A program made the position numbers and the translations under genes. Positions 26,760 to 32,438 of a stretch of DNA of 32,438 nucleotides are shown one piece after another. The stretch is from an uncultured Verrucomicrobia subdivision 3 bacterium (GTDB taxonomy: Bacteria > Verrucomicrobiota > Verrucomicrobiia > Limisphaerales > UBA11358): assembly GCA_903858275.1 (NCBI GenBank), contig CAIOIC010000074.1:1-32438 (forward strand), read 5' to 3'. The number at the start of each line of letters is the position of its first letter. The first letter of the stretch is position 1. A model generated the notes under the pieces. That model ran no database searches. It saw only the letters and a list, made by a program, of their open reading frames with translations, and was not told the DNA's origin.

Positions 26760-28124
26760 ATGAACCCGCGTCTGCTCCTGCTCATTTGCGCTTGTGCCAC
26801 CATGACCGCACAAGCTGAAGTCACCGTCGAGGCCTGGCGGAACGGCAAACCGCCCGCGCCCATGCCCACGCGAACGCTCGCCACGCTTTCTGATTTTAAG
26901 CCGGTTGCCGCCACGCCCCAGCTTGATCAATACGGCGGCTGGCTGGCTGGCCCCAAATGCAGCGCCGGCACCGGCTTTTTCCGCGCGGAAAAAATCGGCG
27001 GGCGCTGGTGGCTGGTCACCCCGGAAGGTCATCCTTTCATCCACGTCGGGGTCGCCACGGTCGGCCCGGACAGCGGCCCGACTTTCAAGGCCGCATTCCA
27101 AAAACTGTTTCAGAATCAGGACAACTGGGCGCGCCAGACGGCGATGCTGCTGCATGCGAACGGTTTTAACGGCACCGGCAATTGGTCGGCCGACGCGACG
27201 CTCGCCACCGCGCCGCAGCGGCTGGCTTACACGCGCGGCGTGAATTTCATGTCGGCATTCGCGAAGCAGCTGGGGCTCACGCACGTGGTGCCCGGCCACA
27301 CGGGCTACCTGGATGAATTGATTCCGGTGTTTCATCCCGGCTTCCCGAAATTCTGCGAGGAATACGCGCGGCAGCTCGCCGCGACGAAGGACGATCCCTG
27401 GCTGCTCGGCATTTATTCCGACAACGAACTGCAGTTGCCCAGGCAATCCATCGAGCGTTATCTCAAACGGCCCGACGATGATCCCGGTCGCAAGGCGCTC
27501 GAGGCGTGGCTCGCCACGCGCCGCGTCAATCTCAAGAACATCTCCAATGACGAGCGCGATGAATGGACGGCACATGTGATGGATCGCTACTACACGCTCG
27601 TGGGCGGCGCCATTCGCAAAGTCGACCCGCACCACCTCTATCTTGGCTCGCGCCTGCACGGGTCCGACGCAAAAAATGCGGCGCTCTGGAAAGTGGCCGG
27701 CAAACACTTGCCGGTGATCGCCATCAATGTCTATGGCGACTGGACGCCAGCGGAAAGCGCGCGCAAGTGGGAGCAGTGGTCGGGCCGGCCGATGATGGCC
27801 ACCGAATGGTATGCCAAGGCGCACGACGTGCCGGGCCTCGCGAACAAAACCGGCGCAGGCTGGAACGTCAAGACCCAGCGCGATCGTGGACTTTTCTACC
27901 AGAACTTCACGCTCGCGCTGCTGGAGTCGCGCGGCTGTGTCGGCTGGCACTGGTTCAAGTATGCCGACAATGACCCCGCCAACACAAAGGCCGACCCAAG
28001 CAATCTTGACAGCAATAAAGGCATCTTTAACTGCTCTTACCAGCCCTACACCGAGCTGCTAACGGCCATGAAGGCGCTCAATACCCAGGTGTATCCGTTG
28101 ACCGCGTTCTTTGACCACCGTTAA
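26760..28124 (+). CDS. Secreted agarase-like glycoside hydrolase (clan GH-A)
   Basis: 454 residues with a signal peptide (MNPRLLLLICACATMTAQA). The N-terminal block FFRAEKIGGRWWLVTPEGHPFIHVGV is typical of agarase-like (GH50/GH86-type) proteins. The TIM barrel has a likely acid/base E223 in IYSDNELQ and nucleophile E349 in MMATEWYAKA, in the clan GH-A arrangement; GCVGWHWFKYADNDP near 395 is a typical eighth-strand segment. Predicted retaining polysaccharide hydrolase of the periplasm or outside. True agarose is unlikely to be the only substrate of the family. Placed 74 bases after the barrel gene, it may be the last gene of the extended opg locus. Confidence 0.78.
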   Translation: MNPRLLLLICACATMTAQAEVTVEAWRNGKPPAPMPTRTLATLSDFKPVAATPQLDQYGGWLAGPKCSAGTGFFRAEKIGGRWWLVTPEGHPFIHVGVATVGPDSGPTFKAAFQKLFQNQDNWARQTAMLLHANGFNGTGNWSADATLATAPQRLAYTRGVNFMSAFAKQLGLTHVVPGHTGYLDELIPVFHPGFPKFCEEYARQLAATKDDPWLLGIYSDNELQLPRQSIERYLKRPDDDPGRKALEAWLATRRVNLKNISNDERDEWTAHVMDRYYTLVGGAIRKVDPHHLYLGSRLHGSDAKNAALWKVAGKHLPVIAINVYGDWTPAESARKWEQWSGRPMMATEWYAKAHDVPGLANKTGAGWNVKTQRDRGLFYQNFTLALLESRGCVGWHWFKYADNDPANTKADPSNLDSNKGIFNCSYQPYTELLTAMKALNTQVYPLTAFFDHR

Positions 28125-28352
28125 CCGATCCCAAGGAAGACAGGTCAAAGGCTGTATGCCATTGTGACGAACACACGGTTTTCCATCTTAAAATTGCATG
28201 AAAATTCCAATTTTAAACTGATGCGAATTAATGCCGCCTTATTGAAACGGCATATTTATTTGTAGATTTACCGCCTTGGGTTAGAACAGGCGTTAGAACA
28301 AAATCATTTTCGACTTCACTAATTATAAATTTCCCTATATTTTGCTGGTCGC

Positions 28353-28437
28353 GCGCATATGGTGGAATTGGCAGACACGCTACTTTGAGGTGGTAGTGCC
28401 GAAAGGTGTGCAGGTTCAAGTCCTGCTATGCGCACCA
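28353..28437 (+). tRNA. tRNA-Leu (anticodon GAG)
   Basis: The acceptor stem GCGCATA (28353-28359) pairs fully with TATGCGC (28427-28433); discriminator A and an encoded CCA follow. The D arm GGTGGAATTGGCAGACAC, anticodon stem CTACT/GGTAG with loop TTGAGGT (anticodon GAG), the long variable arm of a class II tRNA and the T arm GCAGG-TTCAAGT-CCTGC are all normal. A TATATT box ends 11 bases upstream. From here downstream the DNA looks accessory, and tRNA genes are common insertion sites. Confidence 0.97.
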
Positions 28438-28439
28438 TT

Positions 28440-28458
28440 TTTACAATCGCATTGTAAA
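28440..28458. repeat. 8-bp inverted repeat just after the tRNA
   Basis: TTTACAAT-CGC-ATTGTAAA is a perfect palindrome with a three-base centre starting two bases after the CCA end. It has no T-tract after it. It could help tRNA processing or termination, or be a recombinase site; the sequence does not decide. Confidence 0.55.
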
Positions 28459-28742
28459 CAAAGGGTTTTCTTCAGAATCACTGCGAAGTTGGAACCCTAC
28501 GCATAACACTTTGGCATAACAAATTTAATTTTGGTCAAAGTTGAGCGCGCCCGTTCAAGTCAGTTATTTTTATTTCCCGTTCCCCTTTTGATCATGTTTT
28601 CGACGGCTCCAAATCCAGATTGCCAAAATATTTTCATCACCCTGCTCCCCTGACATCCCCAGAAACAGAGAGACGTTGCTTTAGCTGAACACGGTTGCCC
28701 TGACTGGTTTGCGGCAGTATCGTCGTGCCAGAAAGACCTGCT

Positions 28743-29057
28743 ATGACCCTTACCAAACGTGACATCGTAATCCACATCAGCGAAGAAACTGGGCTGATCC
28801 AAAGCCAGGTCTTCGCGGTGGTTCAGAAAACCCTCGACCAGATTGCCGAAGTGCTGGCCAAGGGCGGTAAGGTGGAACTGCGTAATTTCGGCGTATTTGA
28901 TGTAAAAATCCGCAAAGCTCGTGTCGGTCGCAATCCTAACAAGCCTGAGACCGATGTGCCAATTCCTGCCAGAGCGATGGTGAAATTCAAGGCTGGCAAG
29001 GAAATGAAGGCGGAGGTCTTGAAGTTGACACCAAAGAAACTTGGTCAAAAACGATGA
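28743..29057 (+). CDS. HU/IHF-family DNA-bending protein
   Basis: 104 residues, dimeric nucleoid-type protein that bends DNA. The N-terminal helices begin TLTKRDIVIHISEETGLIQSQV, followed by IAEVLAKGGKVELRNFGVF and the DNA-arm region KARVGRNPNKPETDVPIP with the proline at the arm tip, as in HU and IHF. A lysine-rich tail (KLTPKKLGQKR) extends it slightly beyond typical length. Start: the ATG at 28743 fits the family; an in-frame GTG at 28725 would add six residues. A weak promoter pair (TTGAGC at 28541 and TATTTT at 28565) is possible. It stands alone between a tRNA and mobile DNA, so it may be the chromosomal copy or part of an integrated element. The 284 bases before it hold no gene. Confidence 0.9.
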   Translation: MTLTKRDIVIHISEETGLIQSQVFAVVQKTLDQIAEVLAKGGKVELRNFGVFDVKIRKARVGRNPNKPETDVPIPARAMVKFKAGKEMKAEVLKLTPKKLGQKR

Positions 29058-29106
29058 CAACCCCTTCGACTTGGGCTTCCTTCACGTTCTCTTAAGGTTG
29101 TCTGCG

Positions 29107-29455
29107 CTAAAGTGGCTTCATGAAAAGTGAGATGAAATACAACCAGCATTGTCTCAGAATCAAATTAGTTCGGAAAGTGGCGTTGATGTTTGTGCTTCCG
29201 ATCACGAAAATATCTATCAAACGAACCTAGCACAGAGGTTTTATGATTCCACAACTTTCCCCAATAGCCGTCGCCTTTACTGTCGTCCGTATACGTCAAA
29301 AGCCTAATCTGGTTTGGCATGGAAAGCCAATCTAGTTCATCGAAAAATACCGTGCCATTCTTCCTAGCGCGCAGCACCCCGTCATAATCATTTATTGCCC
29401 CTGTAAATGATCCCTTGACGTGACCAACTAGCGGTCTCCAACGCCCTTGTCCTAG
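29107..29455 (-). pseudogene. Remnant of a sigma-54-dependent activator (NtrC-type AAA+ domain)
   Basis: Read on the minus strand from a stop at 29456-29458, the frame gives PLVGHVKGSFTGAINDYDGV with the diagnostic GSFTGA loop that contacts sigma-54, then NGTVFFDELDWLSMPNQIRLL, the Walker B region. Near 29280 the family sequence jumps to another frame: VKATAIGES, an in-frame TAG, then VIGSTNINATFRTNLILR, matching the sensor I block (VIAATN ... RxDL). It ends at a stop (29107-29109). So one frameshift and one internal stop break a fragment of about 115 residues. Walker A, receiver and HTH domains are missing. It abuts the transposon end, 11 bases from its left repeat. Confidence 0.85.
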
Positions 29456-29465
29456 CTACCAGATC

Positions 29466-29499
29466 GTGAGACTGATTTAACGAGTTAATTGGTTGACAC
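29466..29499 (+). repeat. Left terminal inverted repeat
   Basis: GTGAGAC at the outer edge and TAATTGGTTGACAC at the inner edge (29486-29499) match the right end in reverse complement. The inner block contains TTGACA (29493-29498). AGGAG for the first ORF follows at 29511. Confidence 0.8.
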
Positions 29500-29522
29500 T
29501 CCAATGATAGAGGAGTGTTAAC

Positions 29523-31367
29523 ATGAATGAACAAACACTAGTAGAGAAGAAGAGGAACAGCCCCCCGAGGGGGGCTGGCGGCGCGAAAAAAACGCGTCGT
29601 TTCAGCAAAGACGAAAAGCTCAAGGCCGTCCGGCTTTATCTGGAGGAAGGCTTTAACATGACGACGGTCTGTGAGGAAGTCGGCGTCAGTCGATCCTGCC
29701 TCGGGTTGTGGCTGGAAGCGTTCCGGTCGAATGGGGAGGCGGGGTTGGAGCCCGCCAAGTCTGGCCCGCGAAAGCATCGGCTGCCCGCGCCGATCACCGA
29801 CCAGATCCTCGAACTCAAGCGGCAAAATCCCACCTTCGGCATCAAACGCATCTCGCAGGTGTTGCGCCGCTGGTTCTTCCTGCCGGCCAGTCCGGAGACC
29901 GTTCGCCAGCGGCTGCATGAAGCCGATCTCATGGGGGATCGTCCACCCCGTAAACAGCGTAATATCACCCGGCCCCGTTTCTTTGAACGGGCCACGCCCA
30001 ACCAAATGTGGCAGACGGACATCTTCACGTTCCGGCTGGGCGGACGTTACGCCTACCTCATCGCCTTCATGGATGATTACTCGCGGTTCATCGTGGGCGC
30101 GGACTTGTTCCGCAGTCCCACGGCGCAGGCGGTGATCGAAGTCTATCGCGTGGCGGCGGGCGAGTTCCAGCCGCCCAAGGAGATGCTTACCGACAATGGC
30201 CGCCAATACACCAGCTGGCGCGGCACCAGCCGCTTCGAAGCGGAACTCCAGAAGGATCGGGTGGCACACATCAAATCCCGCCCGCATCATCCCATGACCC
30301 TCGGCAAGGTGGAACGCTTCTGGTCCACCATCTGGCAGGACTTCCTCGTCCGCGCCCAGTTCGACAGCTTCGAGGCCGCGCGGGAACGCATCAAGCTCTG
30401 GATCAAACATTACAACCACAAGCGGCCCAACCAGGGCATCGAAGGACTGTGCCCCGCCGACCGCTTCTTCGAGATCCAATCGCAGCTGCGCCAGACTATC
30501 GAGCAGGGCATTCAAGAGAACCTGCTCGAACTGGCCTTGCGCGGCAAACCTCAAGCGCCCTTCTACATGGTGGGGCGGATGGACGGCCAGTCGGTCGTGC
30601 TCCGCGCCGAGAAGGGCAAACTCAAACTTAGTGTCTCCGATCAACAAAACAACGAACAAGAACTTACTTATGACCTCAACCAAAATAATCAGCAGCGAAA
30701 AGAAAACGGAACGGAAAAAACGAACCCCCTCACCACTGATCAATGCCCCGGACAAAGTCCAGGCGGTGCTGGCGGTGTGGACGGAGCGGTGCAAGCCGGC
30801 GGAAGTCTGCCGCCAGTTGAACATCAACTGGATCACCTTCAACCACTGGCAGCAGCGGGCGATGGAGGGGATGCTTCAAGCGCTGGAGAACCGCGTCAAC
30901 CTGACCAAGGGCGAAGCCTTGAGCCCGCGTCTGCAGGCGTTGTTACAACATCGCCAGCGGGCGGTGACGGCGACCAAAATCACCAGCCGGCTGGAGCAGA
31001 TAAACAAGCTTGCCAACCCCGCCCTGACTCCGGCAAAAACGGAGTAGATGAATGCCAAAGCCCAACAGCGGGCGGAACTGATCCTTCAGGTCCGCTCCGG
31101 CCAGATGACGGCCACGGATGCGGCGCAGGCATTGGGCATCTCCCGTCAGCAATACTACCAGTGGGAACAGCGGGCGCTCACGGCCCTGTTGTCAGCTCTG
31201 GAGGATCAGCCGGCGGGGCGGCCCAAGACGCCCACGGACCCGGAGAAGCAGGCGCTGCAACGCCGGGTGCAACAACTGGAGCAGGAAGTCCAACGCCAGC
31301 AGCAACGGGAACAGTTGCGCCTGATCCTGAACGAGTGGGCGGAACGGAAGGACTTGCCGCCCGCTAA
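29523..31367 (+). CDS. IS481-like DDE transposase with an overlapping, probably non-native C-terminal extension
   Basis: The ATG at 29523 has AGGAG seven bases upstream. Residues 25-75 are an HTH (RRFSKDEKLKAVRLYLEEGF, TTVCEEVGVSRSCLGLWLEA), 90-145 a second winged segment, then the RNase-H-fold core: D166 in MWQTDIF, D224 in MLTDNGRQYTSW, E264 in LGKVERFW; the D-E spacing is a few residues longer than DD35E. HYNHKRPNQGIEGLCPADRF is the usual end of the core. The family would end near residue 390, but the frame stays open another 220 codons, rich in Gly, Ala and Pro, while the neighbouring HTH genes are encoded in the +1 frame of the same DNA. That tail has no recognisable domain and is probably overprinted noise. 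Confidence 0.85.
   Translation: MNEQTLVEKKRNSPPRGAGGAKKTRRFSKDEKLKAVRLYLEEGFNMTTVCEEVGVSRSCLGLWLEAFRSNGEAGLEPAKSGPRKHRLPAPITDQILELKRQNPTFGIKRISQVLRRWFFLPASPETVRQRLHEADLMGDRPPRKQRNITRPRFFERATPNQMWQTDIFTFRLGGRYAYLIAFMDDYSRFIVGADLFRSPTAQAVIEVYRVAAGEFQPPKEMLTDNGRQYTSWRGTSRFEAELQKDRVAHIKSRPHHPMTLGKVERFWSTIWQDFLVRAQFDSFEAARERIKLWIKHYNHKRPNQGIEGLCPADRFFEIQSQLRQTIEQGIQENLLELALRGKPQAPFYMVGRMDGQSVVLRAEKGKLKLSVSDQQNNEQELTYDLNQNNQQRKENGTEKTNPLTTDQCPGQSPGGAGGVDGAVQAGGSLPPVEHQLDHLQPLAAAGDGGDASSAGEPRQPDQGRSLEPASAGVVTTSPAGGDGDQNHQPAGADKQACQPRPDSGKNGVDECQSPTAGGTDPSGPLRPDDGHGCGAGIGHLPSAILPVGTAGAHGPVVSSGGSAGGAAQDAHGPGEAGAATPGATTGAGSPTPAATGTVAPDPERVGGTEGLAAR
30670..31047 (+). CDS. Small HTH protein of the transposon
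   Basis: 125 residues from the ATG at 30670; an in-frame GTG at 30631 is a weaker alternative. After a lysine-rich start (KKTERKKRTPSP) it has a helix-turn-helix (VQAVLAVWTERCKPAEVCRQLNINWITFNHWQQ, about residues 27-60) and a helical tail. Such proteins accompany IS-type transposases as DNA-binding accessory factors. It lies wholly within the extended frame of the first DDE gene, in +1 phase, and its TAG is followed directly by the ATG of the next gene. Specific role unknown. Confidence 0.7.
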   Translation: MTSTKIISSEKKTERKKRTPSPLINAPDKVQAVLAVWTERCKPAEVCRQLNINWITFNHWQQRAMEGMLQALENRVNLTKGEALSPRLQALLQHRQRAVTATKITSRLEQINKLANPALTPAKTE

Positions 31368-31383
31368 AAAAAAACCGCTATGA
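31048..31383 (+). CDS. Second HTH/coiled-coil protein (OrfA-like)
   Basis: 111 residues. N-terminal HTH (AELILQVRSGQMTATDAAQALGISRQQYYQWEQRAL) followed by a Gln/Glu/Arg coiled coil (residues 70-95, LQRRVQQLEQEVQRQQQREQ), the build of IS3-type OrfA proteins, which bind the ends and multimerise. It follows the previous stop without a gap (TAGATG). It ends PPAKKKPL: the lysines are an A9 run, and its TGA overlaps the ATG of the second DDE gene (ATGA). Confidence 0.78.
   Translation: MNAKAQQRAELILQVRSGQMTATDAAQALGISRQQYYQWEQRALTALLSALEDQPAGRPKTPTDPEKQALQRRVQQLEQEVQRQQQREQLRLILNEWAERKDLPPAKKKPL
31366..31374 (+). other. A9 run, candidate programmed -1 frameshift site
   Basis: Nine consecutive A residues, read AAA AAA AAA by the HTH gene, seven bases before its stop. 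A -1 slip here enters the frame of the second DDE gene with no stop between (ACC GCT ATG), giving a fused protein of about 460 residues as in IS3-type OrfAB. Confidence 0.6.
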
Positions 31384-32426
31384 TCCCCCAAATCCTGCAC
31401 CAGCTCGACGCCATGAAAGCGAAAACTCCAACCTCGTGGCGGCAGGTGTGCGAACTCGTGCCCTACGCCAGTGTCATGCGCTGGCGGCAGCGGCAGCGAC
31501 TGGGTAAACCCGTGTGCCTGGCGCCCGGGCCCAAGCCGTTGCGGCCGCTGGACTGGACGGAGCTTAATCCGCTCCTGCGCCAGTTGCACCATGGCCGCGT
31601 GCGCACCCGGGGCACCGGTGAACTCTTGAAACGGTTCGCCGGCTGCCTCTCGCGCCGTCAACTCGGGGCGCTGGTGCAGGATTACCGGCGGGATCAACTC
31701 CACCTCATGAAACACATTCAATGGCTCAAGCCGGGGCTCGTCTGGTCTTGCGACGCCACCGGATACGGCGACGACGGGATGCTCATCATCCCCGTGCAGG
31801 ATCTCGCCTCGCGTTATCGCTTCCGGCCTTTGGTCTGCCGCCAGCAGGAGGGACGTCAAATCGCCGCCCATTTAGAAAGCCTTTTCCGGCAGCACGGCCC
31901 GCCGTTGTTCCTCAAACGCGACAACGGTTCGCCCTTCAACAATCAATATGTGGATGAAATGATGGGCCGTTTCGGCGTGTTGCCCTTGAACAATCCGCCC
32001 CACTTTCCCCGCTACAACGGCGGCATGGAAAAAAGCATCCGCGATCTCAAGGAAGCTCTGGATCGGCGGCTGAATGCCTCCGTCGAAGTGGCGAACAACT
32101 TCGCCCTGACGGTCGAAGTGACCGTCCATGATCTCAATCACCGGCCCCGGCGCTGTCTCAACGGCCGCACTGCCTGCGCCGTCTTTCATGACGACGCCCT
32201 ACGCTTGCGCTGGTCCAAACGCCAACGCCATACCATTTTCCGGTTGCTGCTCGCCCAGTTCGGAGCGATGATCGGGAATCCGACGAACGGCTCTCGCCTC
32301 AAACCCGCCACGGCGTGGCGGGTCACTGTGGAATCCTGGCTCCGCTGCCAGAACTTGATCGCCGTCCGCCAAAACCAAAAAACAAATGTGTCAACCAATT
32401 ATCAGAAAATATGGTCTCACAATTAA
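31380..32426 (+). CDS. Second DDE integrase/transposase of the transposon (OrfB-like)
   Basis: 348 residues with an integrase core: D125 in LVWSCDATGYGDDG, D181 in LFLKRDNGSPFNN and E217 in RYNGGMEKSIRD, exactly 35 residues between the last two, so DD35E. Unrelated in detail to the first DDE protein. The N-terminal 100 residues are basic and helical, the C-terminal part (HDLNHRPRRCLNGRTACAVF) is like integrase C-termini. Starts by ATGA overlap with the HTH gene or by frameshift from it. The coding frame runs through the right terminal repeat and stops six bases beyond it, as compact transposons often do. Confidence 0.85.
   Translation: MIPQILHQLDAMKAKTPTSWRQVCELVPYASVMRWRQRQRLGKPVCLAPGPKPLRPLDWTELNPLLRQLHHGRVRTRGTGELLKRFAGCLSRRQLGALVQDYRRDQLHLMKHIQWLKPGLVWSCDATGYGDDGMLIIPVQDLASRYRFRPLVCRQQEGRQIAAHLESLFRQHGPPLFLKRDNGSPFNNQYVDEMMGRFGVLPLNNPPHFPRYNGGMEKSIRDLKEALDRRLNASVEVANNFALTVEVTVHDLNHRPRRCLNGRTACAVFHDDALRLRWSKRQRHTIFRLLLAQFGAMIGNPTNGSRLKPATAWRVTVESWLRCQNLIAVRQNQKTNVSTNYQKIWSHN
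32388..32420 (-). repeat. Right terminal inverted repeat
   Basis: GTGTCAACCAATTA (32388-32401) is the exact reverse complement of the left inner block; GTCTCAC (32414-32420) mirrors the left outer GTGAGAC. It is also coding sequence for the last residues of the second DDE protein. Only 18 bases of flank remain in the window. Confidence 0.8.
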
Positions 32427-32438
32427 CTTGGACGCACA

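Larger units (their letters stand above)
29466..32420. mobile_element. Transposon of about 2.95 kb with two DDE recombinases
   Basis: The two ends carry inverted copies of the same sequence (29466-29499 and 32388-32420): a perfect 14-base inner block TAATTGGTTGACAC and an outer block GTGAGAC, joined by a less conserved AT-rich spacer. Between them four ORFs run in one direction: an IS481-like DDE protein, two HTH proteins and a second DDE protein. No second internal copy of the repeat was found, so a single element is the simpler reading. No clear target-site duplication is visible (flanks ...CAGATC and AATTAA...). The right end lies inside the last ORF. It inserted beside, or into, an already decaying sigma-54 activator gene. 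Confidence 0.8.

Noticed and set aside
26649..27950. 433-codon minus-strand frame opposite the GH-A hydrolase
   Set aside because: Shadow; the plus-strand frame has a signal peptide and catalytic motifs.
28231..28259. Possible terminator hairpin (ATGCCG/CGGCAT) after the GH-A hydrolase gene
   Set aside because: Six-base stem with an 11-base loop and a mixed A/T tail; not convincing.
28560..29060. 166-codon minus-strand frame opposite the HU-like gene
   Set aside because: Shadow; HU motifs are on the plus strand.
29493..29521. Possible promoter using TTGACA in the left terminal repeat
   Set aside because: The only box at 17-base spacing is a poor TGTTAA that overlaps the start codon region, so a usable promoter is not supported.
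29538..30842. 434-codon minus-strand frame opposite the first DDE transposase
   Set aside because: Shadow of a transposase with clear catalytic residues and ribosome-binding site on the plus strand.
29460..32430. Target-site duplication around the transposon
   Set aside because: Flanking bases on the two sides do not match at any boundary I tried.
1..32438. CRISPR array
   Set aside because: No regularly spaced direct repeats and no cas genes were seen.

Overview
The window looks like a chromosomal segment of a Gram-negative bacterium, most likely Verrucomicrobiota. Reasons: outer-membrane barrels and a TolC-type channel, CMP-KDO synthesis, periplasmic glucan genes, and a secreted deacetylase with an Ig-like domain and the C-terminal tail (ASTDLQTW ... 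RRFYR) that I associate with secreted verrucomicrobial proteins. The taxon is inferred; there is no rRNA to confirm it.

Layout. 1-0.9 kb: 3' part of a beta-barrel porin with a strong terminator. 0.9-1.8 kb: metF. 1.85-4.6 kb (minus strand): a TPR/ATP-grasp ligase and a divergent serine-hydroxymethyltransferase-fold enzyme, a two-gene unit of unknown product. 4.6-5.4 kb: gene-poor DNA ending in the remains of an MsbA-like ABC transporter that kept only its two ends. 5.4-9.1 kb: kdsB-pyrG-folC, tightly packed. 9.2-12.6 kb: sdhCAB, with a membrane anchor of the actinobacterial Sdh1 type. 12.8-14.0 kb: secreted NodB-like deacetylase with a frameshift at a C6 run. 14.2-15.5 kb: uxaE, tagaturonate epimerase. 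15.5-17.7 kb (minus): SGNH-hydrolase lipoprotein and a TolC-like channel. 17.7-20.9 kb: membrane-fusion lipoprotein, ABC ATPase and ABC-2 permease, diverging from the TolC gene, so together a tripartite exporter. 21.0-28.1 kb: opgG, a small membrane protein, opgH, an outer-membrane barrel and an agarase-like clan GH-A hydrolase, a possible extended periplasmic-glucan locus.

After a tRNA-Leu(GAG) at 28.35 kb the DNA turns more AT-rich and accessory in character: a lone HU/IHF-like protein, a decayed fragment of a sigma-54 activator, and a transposon of about 2.95 kb (29466-32420) bounded by matching inverted repeats. The transposon encodes two different DDE recombinases and two small HTH proteins, with an A9 run placed so that a -1 frameshift would fuse the second HTH protein to the second recombinase.

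Strongest leads: the two-recombinase transposon, the ATP-grasp/SHMT-like pair, the cysteine/histidine-rich Sdh anchor, and the extended opg locus with its extra small protein.
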